A stretch of 10,081 nucleotides of DNA from Dysgonomonas sp. (GCA_003523545.1 DQAM01000478.1:425-10505); one strand, 5' to 3'; shown: positions 1 to 7,612, counted from the stretch's first letter. Translations and numbers: made by a program. The notes: a model not told the origin generated them from the sequence alone.

Positions 1-332
1 ATTTATTTCTGGCGACACACGGTTCAAAATTTTTCTCGTACCAGATAGAGGATATAAAAAGACAGTTATCTGAAATGTCCGACAGCCAGCTGGATAAGAT
101 AATGGTTCAGGGATATAAAGATCCCCTGATGATGTTTCTCATATCTCTTCTCGGGGGAACCTTAGGAATAGACCGCTTTTTACTAGACAATGTAGGATTG
201 GGAGTCCTTAAACTTATTACCTGCGGAGGCTTTGGAATATGGGTTATCATCGACTGGTTCCTGATACAGGATATGACCCGCGATTACAACTCCAAATTGT
301 TATCTAAAGCTATCTCTTTTTCAAATCAATAA
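1..332 (+). CDS. TM2 domain-containing membrane protein, 5' end outside the window
   Basis: A small inner-membrane protein of the TM2 family, whose function is not established. The visible part has a soluble N-terminal stretch, a KDP motif, then two membrane helices (around LMMFLISLLGG and GFGIWVIIDWFLI) separated by the family's GIDRF signature. An ATG at 75 could be taken as the start, but the frame stays open to the window edge: from base 3 it reads LFLATHGSKFFSYQIEDIK and continues into MSDSQ. This resembles the N-terminal extension of Bacteroidetes TM2 proteins, so I call the gene 5'-partial, with 109 residues visible. The stop at 330-332 lies 23 bp before the DUF2752 gene on the same strand, suggesting one transcript. 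Family assignment is firm; role is unknown. Confidence 0.85.
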   Translation, partial: LFLATHGSKFFSYQIEDIKRQLSEMSDSQLDKIMVQGYKDPLMMFLISLLGGTLGIDRFLLDNVGLGVLKLITCGGFGIWVIIDWFLIQDMTRDYNSKLLSKAISFSNQ

Positions 333-355
333 TCCGTTAAAATAAGTCATAACTG

Positions 356-781
356 TTGAGCAGCGCTTACGGTTTCAGAAGAAAGATAAGAGAATATCCT
401 TACAGTACTATTTTTGCTATTCTGGCAGTAATAGGGGGATATTCTTTTCTTTTGTTTATGGATCACAGCTGGGGGGACGAGCATTTTTCTGCCTGCCCTT
501 TTAAATTCATAACCGGTATTCCCTGTCCCGGGTGTGGTATGGGAAGGGCTACACTTGCACTTTTCAGGGGTGATATACAACAATCGTTATATTATAATAT
601 TCTGTGTATTCCTTTGACTATTGCAGTATTTATCGGATTGTGCTGGCTGATTTTCGATTTATTCAAAGGGAAAGATTCTTTCTTTGATACCATAAACCAA
701 CCCCTGAAAAAAAAATATCTGATAATCTTGTTTACTGTGATCGGGATTACGTGGATGCTGAACATCTATCACGGCGTATGA
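356..781 (+). CDS. DUF2752 domain-containing membrane protein, probable TTG start
   Basis: A 141-residue membrane protein of the DUF2752 family, function unknown. The hallmark is visible: Cys47-Pro, then C57-P-G-C60-G followed by GRA, a paired-cysteine motif between membrane segments. Hydrophobic segments lie near residues 17-35, 82-100 and 121-137. The start is not obvious. TTG at 356 keeps the first membrane segment, a stop (TAA, 350-352) blocks any longer frame, and the first in-frame ATG at 458 (residue 35) would remove that segment. CTG at 353 is also possible. It follows the TM2 gene by 23 bp, so co-transcription is likely. It ends 4 bp from the stop of the convergent SDR gene. Confidence 0.8.
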   Translation: MSSAYGFRRKIREYPYSTIFAILAVIGGYSFLLFMDHSWGDEHFSACPFKFITGIPCPGCGMGRATLALFRGDIQQSLYYNILCIPLTIAVFIGLCWLIFDLFKGKDSFFDTINQPLKKKYLIILFTVIGITWMLNIYHGV

Positions 782-785
782 ACGT

Positions 786-1793
786 TTACAGCCAGCCGTT
801 TTCCCTGTACCATTTGATAGATTCGTCCAGTCCTTCTTTTAGATTATACTGAGGCTTAAAATTCAAATCGCTTTTTAAAGGTTCTATATCGCATTCCCAG
901 TTGCGCTGCCTCATTATCTTATATTTATCTCTGTTCAAGGTCGATGGTTTACCTGTAATTTTAGAAATATCTTCAGCGATTGAGGAAACGACTTTCAGTA
1001 TACACAAAGGGACTTTTACACTTAATACCACTTTCTTTCCTAATGCTTTTTTTACCAGCGATGTGTACTGCTTATCGGTGTAAACATCACCGTCCGCCAC
1101 AAAATATCCTTTGTTTTTAACCGGGCTTTCCAAAGCTAAAAAAGCAGTGGCTGCCAGGTCTTTTACATAAATAAAAGTGAGATGCTGCGGTTTGCTTCCG
1201 GCTCCTACGTCTAATCCGGCTTTTACCGTTTTCAGCATTAGGAAATAATCCCTTTCGCGCGGACCGTATACGCCTGTCGGACGGAGTATTATATACGGAA
1301 AATTAGTGGTATTTTGAAGATATTGTTCCGCTTTTAGTTTGCTTCTTCCATAGGCGGTATTCGGATGAGGCGTATCAGTTAATTTAATAGGAGTATAGTT
1401 TTTCTCGTCACCTACACCGAAAGAACTGAGACTGCTCATCAATACAAATTTTTCAGGTATACAGTCTGCTTCCTGAAGGGCATCTATAAAATTAGCGGTA
1501 TATTGAAAATTAATCTTGTCGAAGTCTTCCGGATTCAAACATTTAGTGATGCCCGCATTGTGAATGATATAATCGGCTTTACCGAATAAGTTTTTGAATC
1601 CTCTGAGTTGTTCGGTCAATGCTTCTTTATTGCCGAAATCCAGTTCCAGAAAAAGAATGTTATTATCCTTGAGGTATTCGCGGCTGCTGCTTGCCCTTAC
1701 CCCTGCCCATGTCTGGTATCCGAGGCTGACGGCTTTTTCCACCAGAAAACTTCCTATAAATCCACTGGCTCCTGTAATAATTATCTTTTTCAT
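786..1793 (-). CDS. NAD(P)-dependent epimerase/dehydratase family protein (extended SDR)
   Basis: A 335-residue extended short-chain dehydrogenase/reductase, a cytosolic nucleotide-dependent enzyme acting on a sugar nucleotide, sterol-like or similar substrate; the substrate cannot be told from sequence. The N-terminus carries the Rossmann glycine motif TGASGFIGS (G8, G11, G14). HNAG is at 78-81, a Ser-rich strand end (MSSLSS) at about 119-124, and the catalytic Y148-x3-K152 pair sits in YGRSK. RPTGVYGPR near 171-179 is typical of the epimerase family. I start at the ATG at 1791-1793 (MKKIIITGASG); a TTG two codons upstream is possible but adds nothing. It lies 40 bp downstream of the DUF418 gene and may also have its own promoter (1820-1848). 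Confidence 0.88.
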   Translation of the reverse strand: MKKIIITGASGFIGSFLVEKAVSLGYQTWAGVRASSSREYLKDNNILFLELDFGNKEALTEQLRGFKNLFGKADYIIHNAGITKCLNPEDFDKINFQYTANFIDALQEADCIPEKFVLMSSLSSFGVGDEKNYTPIKLTDTPHPNTAYGRSKLKAEQYLQNTTNFPYIILRPTGVYGPRERDYFLMLKTVKAGLDVGAGSKPQHLTFIYVKDLAATAFLALESPVKNKGYFVADGDVYTDKQYTSLVKKALGKKVVLSVKVPLCILKVVSSIAEDISKITGKPSTLNRDKYKIMRQRNWECDIEPLKSDLNFKPQYNLKEGLDESIKWYRENGWL

Positions 1794-1819
1794 TTGCAAT
1801 GGTTCCTTTTATGGATATG

Positions 1820-1848
1820 CAAATGTACAAAACTTATTTTTTACCCAA
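1820..1848 (-). promoter_or_regulatory. Candidate Bacteroidetes-type promoter for the SDR gene
   Basis: On the minus strand TACATTTG (1820-1827) matches the Bacteroidetes -7 consensus TAnnTTTG exactly, with TTG (1846-1848) 18 bp upstream in the place of the -33 element. It overlaps the last codons of the DUF418 gene and would start transcription about 20 nt before the SDR ATG. Both motifs are visible; promoter function is inferred. Confidence 0.5.
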
Positions 1849-3021
1849 CCAGGTCAGTTTTCTCCATAGTCCCTCGAACGGCCCTTGATTGCGGGTACTG
1901 AGCCACCATTTGCAGAATAGAACTTGTATACCGACAATTCCGACTCCAATAAGTAAACTTGAGAAATATCCTGTATAAGGTGCCAGATTTAATCCTATAG
2001 GAAAGAATATCCATGCGCCTATAAAAGATTGTGTTATGTAGTTTGTCATGCTCATGCGGCCGTATGTATGGAGCCATTTGATTTTTTGTAGTACTTTTTG
2101 CTTTTGATATAATAATACAAAAGAACCAATAAGCACGAATGTAAACAGCAATTTTTGCCACATATCGAACATGACACCGACGGTTTGTTTTATTATTTCA
2201 TCTTTCATGTCGTTGAATAGTTCGATTTTGAGTTGGTATACGGGTGCAAAAAGTATAGCGCAGATGATTAAAATCTTTGTCCAGAATTTTATATTCCCGG
2301 GAGTAGCGGCAAATAGTTCCCGGCGGGCAATTAATAATCCCAGCATGAATAATCCTCCTGTCTGTAGGAAACGCCCTCCTTCTATTGCCCAAAAGAGGCT
2401 TGCAACTTGTCCGGTAGTTATATTTTCCCAAATGAATGGTAATAATCTGCCTGCTTTAGTTGTTTCTCCCACGATTCCGTAAAGCGTACCGTTTATTTGT
2501 TCGGGTAAAGTATATGCAGGGTCAATAAGATAAGATATATAGTAGAACCACTGCATAGGCTGAAGCAATAAAATGATGGAGAAGATGAGTATGGCCTTAT
2601 CACTCCATTTTCTAACAACAATAAGAATAATTCCTACAATAGAATAGAGCAGAAGTACGTCCCCGCCGGGGAAAAACATAGAATTAATGGTCGCAAATCC
2701 TGCGAGAAGAATTAATCTCCATAAGAAACGCAAACCGAAATCTTTACCTTTCTTTTGCTGGTTTGCATATTGAATAGCGAACGTGAAACCGAAAAGAATG
2801 GAAAATATAGCGTATCCTTTTCCAGCAATCAGAGAAAAAATAATACTCAGTGCTGCATTGTCTAAAATATTAAGCCATTCAGGTTGAGTCGACGGATCAG
2901 GATATACCGAATATATGAAATGTTCGACACTATGTATCAACCCGATTGCGATTACTGCAAATCCCCGTAGGGCGTCTACCATATCGATGCGGGAAGATTT
3001 GTTCAATAGTTGTGATTCCAT
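1834..3021 (-). CDS. DUF418 domain-containing (YeiB-like) polytopic membrane protein
   Basis: A 395-residue integral membrane protein of the DUF418/YeiB family. The N-terminus has the typical RIDMVDALRGFAVIAIGLIH stretch (residues 11-30), followed by KGYAIFSILFGFTFAI near 68-83, a family hallmark. The C-terminal DUF418 domain begins around the GRMSMTNYITQS motif and ends with a GPFEGLWR-like tail. I count roughly nine or ten hydrophobic segments. The family is related to acyltransferase-3 type membrane proteins and its biochemical role is largely unknown. The ATG at 3019-3021 is the natural start. The SDR gene follows 40 bp downstream. I found no clear -7 box on the minus strand in the 167 bp upstream. 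Confidence 0.87.
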   Translation of the reverse strand: MESQLLNKSSRIDMVDALRGFAVIAIGLIHSVEHFIYSVYPDPSTQPEWLNILDNAALSIIFSLIAGKGYAIFSILFGFTFAIQYANQQKKGKDFGLRFLWRLILLAGFATINSMFFPGGDVLLLYSIVGIILIVVRKWSDKAILIFSIILLLQPMQWFYYISYLIDPAYTLPEQINGTLYGIVGETTKAGRLLPFIWENITTGQVASLFWAIEGGRFLQTGGLFMLGLLIARRELFAATPGNIKFWTKILIICAILFAPVYQLKIELFNDMKDEIIKQTVGVMFDMWQKLLFTFVLIGSFVLLYQKQKVLQKIKWLHTYGRMSMTNYITQSFIGAWIFFPIGLNLAPYTGYFSSLLIGVGIVGIQVLFCKWWLSTRNQGPFEGLWRKLTWLGKK

Positions 3022-3152
3022 ATAAAAGAAATAAATGAAGATTAATAATTTGAGAACTGTAAAAATAATATAATTTTTACTTGTAAAATATTACTGTCGA
3101 ATAATTAGCTGAATTTTATTGATTGTTATATATCTAAGCATTATTAAAATGT

Positions 3153-3160
3153 TATTTTTG
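3153..3160 (+). promoter_or_regulatory. Candidate -7 box of the RNase R promoter
   Basis: TATTTTTG matches the Bacteroidetes -7 consensus TAnnTTTG and would place the transcript start about 20 nt before the RNase R ATG. No good TTTG/TTG element sits at the expected -33 distance, so this is a partial match. The rest of the divergent intergenic region (3022-3188) is very AT-rich, and I see no RNA gene or strong hairpin in it. Confidence 0.4.
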
Positions 3161-3188
3161 TATCATTAATAAAATTTGCAACATCATT

Positions 3189-5336
3189 ATGGGTAAAAAA
3201 AGAATCCCTCAGAAATCTAAAAAAAGAAGAACCAAGTCTGATGTAATCTCGGCGACAGTCAATTTTTTCAATAATAATACGGATAAATCATATAACTATA
3301 AGCAGGTCAGTGCCGATCTGAATATAAAAACACAGCCCGAACGGCTCCTTCTGATCGATATTCTAAAAGATCTGGCAGAAGACTCTTTCATTATAGAAAC
3401 CAGCCGGGGGAAGTATAAATCCAATACCCGGGGAATATTCCTGGAAGGATATTTCGAGAGGAGAAGCAACGGAAAGAACTTCTTTGTTCCGGATGAGGAA
3501 GAGGACAATATATTTGTTGCCGAAAGGAATTCGGCCCACGCCATGAATGGAGACCGTGTGCGGATTCAAATGCTGGCAAGGCGCAAGGGCAGGGAACCCG
3601 AAGGCGAAGTGGTCGAAATTCTCGAACGGAAACAAACCCGTTTTGTCGGAACCCTCAGCGTACAGCAGCATTATGCTTTTCTTGAGATGGACAGCAAAAT
3701 ACTTGCCAACGATATTTTCATCCCGAAAGATAAATTAAAAGGTGGAAAATCGGGAGATAAAGCATTGGTACAGATTATAGAATGGCCCGAAAGAGCAAAA
3801 AATCCAGTCGGTGAAGTTATAGATATTCTGGGTGTCGCCGGCACGAACAATGCGGAAATGCATGCTATACTGGCAGAATTCGGACTGCCTTATAAATATC
3901 CTGAGAATGTAGAAAAGGAAGCAGATAAGATTCCTGACAAGATTCCGCAGGAAGAAATAGATAAACGGGAAGACTTCCGTAAAATTACAACCTTCACGAT
4001 AGACCCGCGGGATGCCAAAGATTTTGATGATGCCTTATCACTACGCCAGTTGGAAAACGGCAACTGGGAAGTAGGCGTTCACATTGCAGATGTGACTTAT
4101 TATGTGACACCCGGTGGTATTATCGACAAGGAGGGTGAGTCACGCGCTACATCTATTTATTTAGTGGACCGTACTATCCCGATGCTTCCCGAGCGTTTGA
4201 GTAATGGGCTGTGTTCGCTTCGTCCTCATGAAGATAAGCTGTGTTACTCGGCTATTTTCGAGATAAATGATGAGGCTGTGGTAAAGAAATACCGTATCGG
4301 ACGTACTATCATCAATTCGGACAGGCGTTTTACATACGAAGAAGCGCAGGCGATAATCGAAACCGGTGAAGGAGACTTCAAAGAAGAGGTTCTTAAACTC
4401 GATCAATTAGCGAAGAAGTTACGAGAAAAACGTTTTGAGAAAGGAGCGATAGCATTTGACCGGGAAGAAGTACGCTTCGAAATTGACGAAACAGGAAAGC
4501 CTATCAGTGTATTTTTCAAGGAACAGAAAGACTCGAATAAACTGATTGAAGAGTTTATGCTCCTGGCAAATAAGACGGTAGCGGAACATATCGGGAAAGT
4601 GCCTAAAAGCAAAAAGGCCAAGACATTTGTCTATCGTATCCATGACCTTCCTAATCCCGAAAAGATGGTGAGCATGGCTCAGTTTATACGCCGTTTCGGA
4701 TATAAAGTGAAGACGGAAGGTAGTAATACAGCTGTTTCTAAATCGATCAACAAATTGCTGGATGAGGTACATAACAAACCGGAAGAAAACCTGATATCGA
4801 CTATTGCCATACGTGCTATGGCAAAAGCTGTATATTCTACATCCAATATAGGGCATTACGGTTTAGCTTTCGATTATTACACACATTTCACATCACCCAT
4901 ACGCCGTTATCCGGATATGATAGTACATCGTCTTCTGACGCTGTATGCTGAAGGAGGACGCAGTGTAAGCAAGCAGCAGTATGAAGATGAATGCAAGCAT
5001 TGTTCGGATATGGAACAGCTGGCTGCCAATGCGGAGCGTGCTTCTATCAAATACAAACAGGTAGAGTTTATGTCCGATAAGACAGGACGTACATTTAAAG
5101 CCGTAATTTCAGGTCTTGCTGAGTGGGGTATTTATGCAGAGATCATAGAAAATAAATGCGAGGGACTGATTCCTATGCGTGAACTGGATGATGATTTTTA
5201 TGAATTCGATGAAAAAAATTACCGTCTTTTAGGTCGTAGGAATAAACATGAATACCGCTTGGGTGATGAGATTGAAATCAAAGTGGTAAGAGCCAATTTG
5301 GAACGAAAACAGTTGGATTTTACGCTGGTTGAGTAA
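3189..5336 (+). CDS. rnr: Ribonuclease R (RNase II/RNB family 3'-5' exoribonuclease)
   Basis: A 715-residue processive, hydrolytic 3'-5' exoribonuclease that degrades structured RNA in the cytoplasm. A lysine-rich N-terminus leads into a winged-helix-like region (about 14-75), then OB/cold-shock domains (about 75-230), the RNB catalytic domain (about 265-590) and a C-terminal S1 domain (about 633-714). The active site is in FTIDPRDAKDFDDALS, giving acidic residues D272, D278, D280 and D281. The second RNB signature, HFTSPIRRYPDM, is at 566-577. Length and domain order fit RNase R better than RNase II because of the N-terminal extension. The ATG at 3189 has an A-rich upstream region. The gene appears monocistronic, with its own candidate promoter, and ends at the bidirectional hairpin at 5374-5419. 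Confidence 0.96.
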   Translation: MGKKRIPQKSKKRRTKSDVISATVNFFNNNTDKSYNYKQVSADLNIKTQPERLLLIDILKDLAEDSFIIETSRGKYKSNTRGIFLEGYFERRSNGKNFFVPDEEEDNIFVAERNSAHAMNGDRVRIQMLARRKGREPEGEVVEILERKQTRFVGTLSVQQHYAFLEMDSKILANDIFIPKDKLKGGKSGDKALVQIIEWPERAKNPVGEVIDILGVAGTNNAEMHAILAEFGLPYKYPENVEKEADKIPDKIPQEEIDKREDFRKITTFTIDPRDAKDFDDALSLRQLENGNWEVGVHIADVTYYVTPGGIIDKEGESRATSIYLVDRTIPMLPERLSNGLCSLRPHEDKLCYSAIFEINDEAVVKKYRIGRTIINSDRRFTYEEAQAIIETGEGDFKEEVLKLDQLAKKLREKRFEKGAIAFDREEVRFEIDETGKPISVFFKEQKDSNKLIEEFMLLANKTVAEHIGKVPKSKKAKTFVYRIHDLPNPEKMVSMAQFIRRFGYKVKTEGSNTAVSKSINKLLDEVHNKPEENLISTIAIRAMAKAVYSTSNIGHYGLAFDYYTHFTSPIRRYPDMIVHRLLTLYAEGGRSVSKQQYEDECKHCSDMEQLAANAERASIKYKQVEFMSDKTGRTFKAVISGLAEWGIYAEIIENKCEGLIPMRELDDDFYEFDEKNYRLLGRRNKHEYRLGDEIEIKVVRANLERKQLDFTLVE

Positions 5337-5373
5337 CTATACAAGTAAAAACAAAGGTTCTAATCATAGTATT

Positions 5374-5419
5374 CTATAAAACAATAGCGCAAATTTATAT
5401 TTGTGCTATTGTTTTATAG
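5374..5419. terminator. Strong bidirectional terminator between RNase R and the aromatic operon
   Basis: A nearly perfect 21-bp stem: the arm 5374-5394 pairs with 5399-5419 with a single G-U wobble, around a 4-nt TTAT loop. The outer stem (CTATAAAACAATAGC) is rich in A on one side and T on the other, so it could terminate transcripts from both strands. It lies between convergent stops (5336 and 5438), which supports the role. Confidence 0.85.
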
Positions 5420-5437
5420 ATAGGTATAATAAATTCA

Positions 5438-6499
5438 TTATTTATTTAAAATAATTACCTGCTGTCTTACTGATTCTTCGTGGATAGCTTCAAGTATTAT
5501 CCTCATAAAGTCACTGTTAATGCCCATTTCGTTAGCCTGTACTATCCTGGAATTAAGAATATGGCCGTACCGGTCGGTCTGCACAACTGTCATATTATGT
5601 TCCTTTTTATAGGTGCCTATTTCACGGGAGATGCGCATGCGCTTGGCAAGTATCTCTAACAATTGGTCGTCTATCTCGTCGATTTGCTTACGCAATTCCG
5701 ATAAATCTTCTGTTGTCTGTTTGCTATCCCTTATAATCAGATTATCCAGAATTTCTTTGAGTCGTACAGGTGTTACCTGTTGAGCCGCATCGCTCCAAGC
5801 ATGATCCGGATCGCAATGAGTTTCGATGATAAGCCCTTCGTATCCTAAATCCATTGCCTGCTGGGACAAAGGTTGAATAAGATCGCGTTTTCCGCCGATA
5901 TGGCTGGGGTCACATATAATAGGGAGATTCGGAATACGGCGTTTCAATTCGATAGGTATGTGCCATTGGGGCAGATTCCTGTATATCTTTTTATCATACG
6001 AACTAAAACCTCTGTGTATTGCTCCCAATTTGGTTATACCGACATTATACAAACGTTCCAACGCTCCTATCCAAAGTTCCAGATCCGGATTGACAGGATT
6101 TTTTACAAGTACGGGAATATCCACACCCTGCAAGGCTTCAGCGATTTCTTGAACCGCAAAAGGGTTTGCAGTTGTACGCGCTCCTACCCATAGCAAATCG
6201 ACGCCGAACTTCAATGCCTCATACACGTGTTTTTGTGTGGCAACTTCTGTAGAAACATACATTCCTGTTTCCTGCTTTACTCTCTTAAGCCATGCCAGCC
6301 CCTCACTGCCTACACCTTCAAAACCACCGGGTTTGGTGCGGGGTTTCCATATTCCGGCACGCATTATTTTTATACCGTTTGCCGCTAATTCACGGGCTGT
6401 TGTTAATACCTGTTCTTCTGTTTCGGCACTACAAGGGCCCGCAATAACCATCGGACGTTTCGGGTCAACACCCGGGAGTAAAATCGATTCTAATTCCAT
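5438..6499 (-). CDS. Bifunctional DAHP synthase / chorismate mutase
   Basis: A 353-residue fusion enzyme. Residues 1 to about 255 form a type I-beta 3-deoxy-D-arabino-heptulosonate-7-phosphate synthase, the first step of the shikimate pathway (phosphoenolpyruvate plus erythrose 4-phosphate). Motifs visible are GPCSAE (21-26, metal ligand C23), KPRT (52-55), HRGFS (162-166), DPSH (197-200) and ETHCDP (226-231). Residues about 263-350 form an AroQ chorismate mutase (LRKQIDEIDDQLLEILAKRM, with R270 and R287 expected in the active site) converting chorismate to prephenate. Fusions of this order are known in Bacteroidetes, including a characterised Prevotella enzyme controlled by prephenate. It is the last gene before the terminator, 19 bp after the GNAT gene. 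Placing the entry step and the branch-point step in one Phe-controlled operon makes sense metabolically. Confidence 0.95.
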   Translation of the reverse strand: MELESILLPGVDPKRPMVIAGPCSAETEEQVLTTARELAANGIKIMRAGIWKPRTKPGGFEGVGSEGLAWLKRVKQETGMYVSTEVATQKHVYEALKFGVDLLWVGARTTANPFAVQEIAEALQGVDIPVLVKNPVNPDLELWIGALERLYNVGITKLGAIHRGFSSYDKKIYRNLPQWHIPIELKRRIPNLPIICDPSHIGGKRDLIQPLSQQAMDLGYEGLIIETHCDPDHAWSDAAQQVTPVRLKEILDNLIIRDSKQTTEDLSELRKQIDEIDDQLLEILAKRMRISREIGTYKKEHNMTVVQTDRYGHILNSRIVQANEMGINSDFMRIILEAIHEESVRQQVIILNK

Positions 6500-6518
6500 T
6501 TTTTATATTATTATTTAT

Positions 6519-7070
6519 TTATTGTCTAATATCCAAACTCATAGTTATTTTGTCACAGTAACCGGACTTCAGTCTGACAAAGTTCTTCTGCCTTCCTTCT
6601 TCCACGAATCCTAGTTTTTTGTATAAGGAGACGGCATGGGTATTGGTCGAAAATACATCCAGCCATATTATTTCCAGATCGGTATTTTTTTTAGCCCAAC
6701 CGATGCTTTCTTCCATCAGTTTTTTTCCTAAACCCTGATTCTGCCATTCTTTAAGCAGGCTTATTCCTATGCTTGCCGTATGTTTCATTTTCTTCATCAC
6801 GTTTCCGACAATCCCGCATGTGCCGATTATCTTATCGTTATAAACAGCCGCTAAATACAAACTTGTAGGTACATCATCGAAGGCTTTCAGCCAGGCTGTT
6901 TCCTGTTCGAGAGTCATGTTGAATTCGTCTTCATCTACAAGAAGATACTCAGTTTCACCAAATATTTCTTTCATCCGATGTATCAGTTCTCCGGCATCAC
7001 TCTCAATACCTTGCCTTATCTGAACGGTTTTACCGTTTTTTAGTCTGATATTTAGCGGTTCGAATTTCAT
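6519..7070 (-). CDS. GNAT family N-acetyltransferase
   Basis: A GNAT acyl-CoA-dependent acetyltransferase of about 183 residues, substrate unknown. The acetyl-CoA-binding motif A is clear: ISLLKEWQNQGLGKKLMEE (103-121, Q/R-x2-G-x-G/A core QGLGKK), followed by IIWLDVFSTNTHAVSLYKKLGF (134-155), the usual motif B region with the N...A..LY.K.GF pattern. The frame is open to ATG at 7097, giving MMNITMNNN ahead of this start. I prefer the ATG at 7068-7070 because the longer forms would run into the end of the transposase remnant (stop 7075-7077) and the homologous fold starts near LNIRLKNGK. It sits between the aminotransferase and DAHP synthase genes without an obvious role in aromatic synthesis and may be a passenger. 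Confidence 0.87.
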   Translation of the reverse strand: MKFEPLNIRLKNGKTVQIRQGIESDAGELIHRMKEIFGETEYLLVDEDEFNMTLEQETAWLKAFDDVPTSLYLAAVYNDKIIGTCGIVGNVMKKMKHTASIGISLLKEWQNQGLGKKLMEESIGWAKKNTDLEIIWLDVFSTNTHAVSLYKKLGFVEEGRQKNFVRLKSGYCDKITMSLDIRQ

Positions 7071-7201
7071 ATTATTATTCATTGTAATATTCATCATCCA
7101 CCCAGTTGCAAGGATTATTAATTATATAATCCGAAATATTCCGATACGATCGGCTGTTACGGATAATGTGTTCATAATAGTTGCGTTGCCACATAGATTT
7201 A

Positions 7202-7236
7202 GATGATTACAGGGGCGAAAAATTTTTCGCCGATGA
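7202..7236. repeat. 5-bp direct repeats (GATGA) bracketing a 25-bp palindromic insert
   Basis: GATGA at 7202-7206 and again at 7232-7236 flank 25 bases containing the first palindrome and the TAA that interrupts the transposase. The unit (insert plus one repeat) is 30 nt, a whole number of codons; deleting it joins ...WFNNSS directly to KSMWQRN. The repeats are visible; reading them as a target duplication is inference, since 5 bp can match by chance. Confidence 0.55.
7210..7231 (+). repeat. REP-like palindrome 1, CAGG head plus 18-bp perfect palindrome
   Basis: CAGG (7210-7213) is followed by a perfect 18-bp palindrome (7214-7231) of the form GGCGAA-N6-TTCGCC, here with an AAATTT centre. 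It shares head and arms with the palindrome at 7316-7337 in opposite orientation. A short head next to a hairpin is the layout of REP sequences recognised by RAYT transposases; this link is by analogy. Confidence 0.7.
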
Positions 7237-7315
7237 ATTATTAAACCATTTTGAAACACCAATCTTGAAACCCCTTATTGCAGATCCAATAGTTCTGGAG
7301 GGCGGTCTGAACTGT

Positions 7316-7337
7316 GGCGAATGACTATTCGCCCCTG
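7316..7337 (-). repeat. REP-like palindrome 2, inverted relative to copy 1
   Basis: On the minus strand CAGG (7334-7337) precedes GGCGAAT-AGTC-ATTCGCC (7316-7333), a hairpin with 7-bp arms. Head and arms match copy 1 and only the six central bases differ. The two copies face each other 84 bp apart inside the transposase frame; this one is translated as part of GANSHSP in the linker after the HUH motif and leaves the frame open. Confidence 0.7.
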
Positions 7338-7612
7338 CCGATTCCATTATTTCTAAAATACTATGAATATGGTTAGGCATAATAACAAATTCATGTAATG
7401 AAATGTGAGGAAAATGATTTGGAATGTCCAACCAACATTGTTTTGCTATCTCTCCGGCTTCATTCAATAATAGCCCTCCATTAACAATTTTCCCGAAACG
7501 GCATATTTTGTCTTGACTGCATATAGTTACAAAATACAATCCTTCCTGACTGTAATTATAACCTGTCAACCGTATTGTCCGCCGTTGTGGAAAATTTTGT
7601 ATCATACACTGA

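Larger units (their letters stand above)
7075..7605 (-). pseudogene. REP-associated tyrosine (Y1/IS200-like) transposase, interrupted by an in-frame stop
   Basis: A TnpA_REP (RAYT) type single-strand transposase remnant. The N-terminus RRTIRLTGYNYSQEGLYFVTIC and the HUH motif MPNHIHSIL (H79, H81) are typical. The open frame ends at residue 132 with TAA (7207-7209), before the catalytic tyrosine. Reading on in the same frame gives 43 more codons that clearly belong to the family, including MWQRNYYEHIIR (Tyr143/Tyr144 by readthrough count) and YIINNPCNW, ending at TAA 7075-7077. The gene is therefore a nonsense-interrupted copy, not a short variant. The stop lies in a 30-nt unit containing a palindrome and flanked by GATGA repeats. 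It begins 7 bp after the aminotransferase stop and ends 4 bp before the preferred GNAT start, so it is an insertion in the operon. A truncated product of 132 residues would lack the nucleophile. Confidence 0.85.

Noticed and set aside
771..799. Short inverted repeat ACGGC/GCCGT between the convergent DUF2752 and SDR genes
   Set aside because: Only 5 bp of stem with a 19-nt loop and a short T-run; too weak to call a terminator despite the good location.
3022..3188. Minus-strand promoter for the DUF418 gene
   Set aside because: No TAnnTTTG match on that strand; only degenerate AT-rich sequence.
4419..4856. A 145-codon open frame antisense to RNase R, and similar antisense frames elsewhere
   Set aside because: The opposite strand encodes the unmistakable RNase R catalytic domain; the antisense frames show no family motifs and are shadows.
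7068..7097. Longer GNAT starts at 7097, 7094 and 7082
   Set aside because: They add only an Asn/Met-rich tail that coincides with the transposase end in another frame; the start at 7070 is simpler, though not proven.
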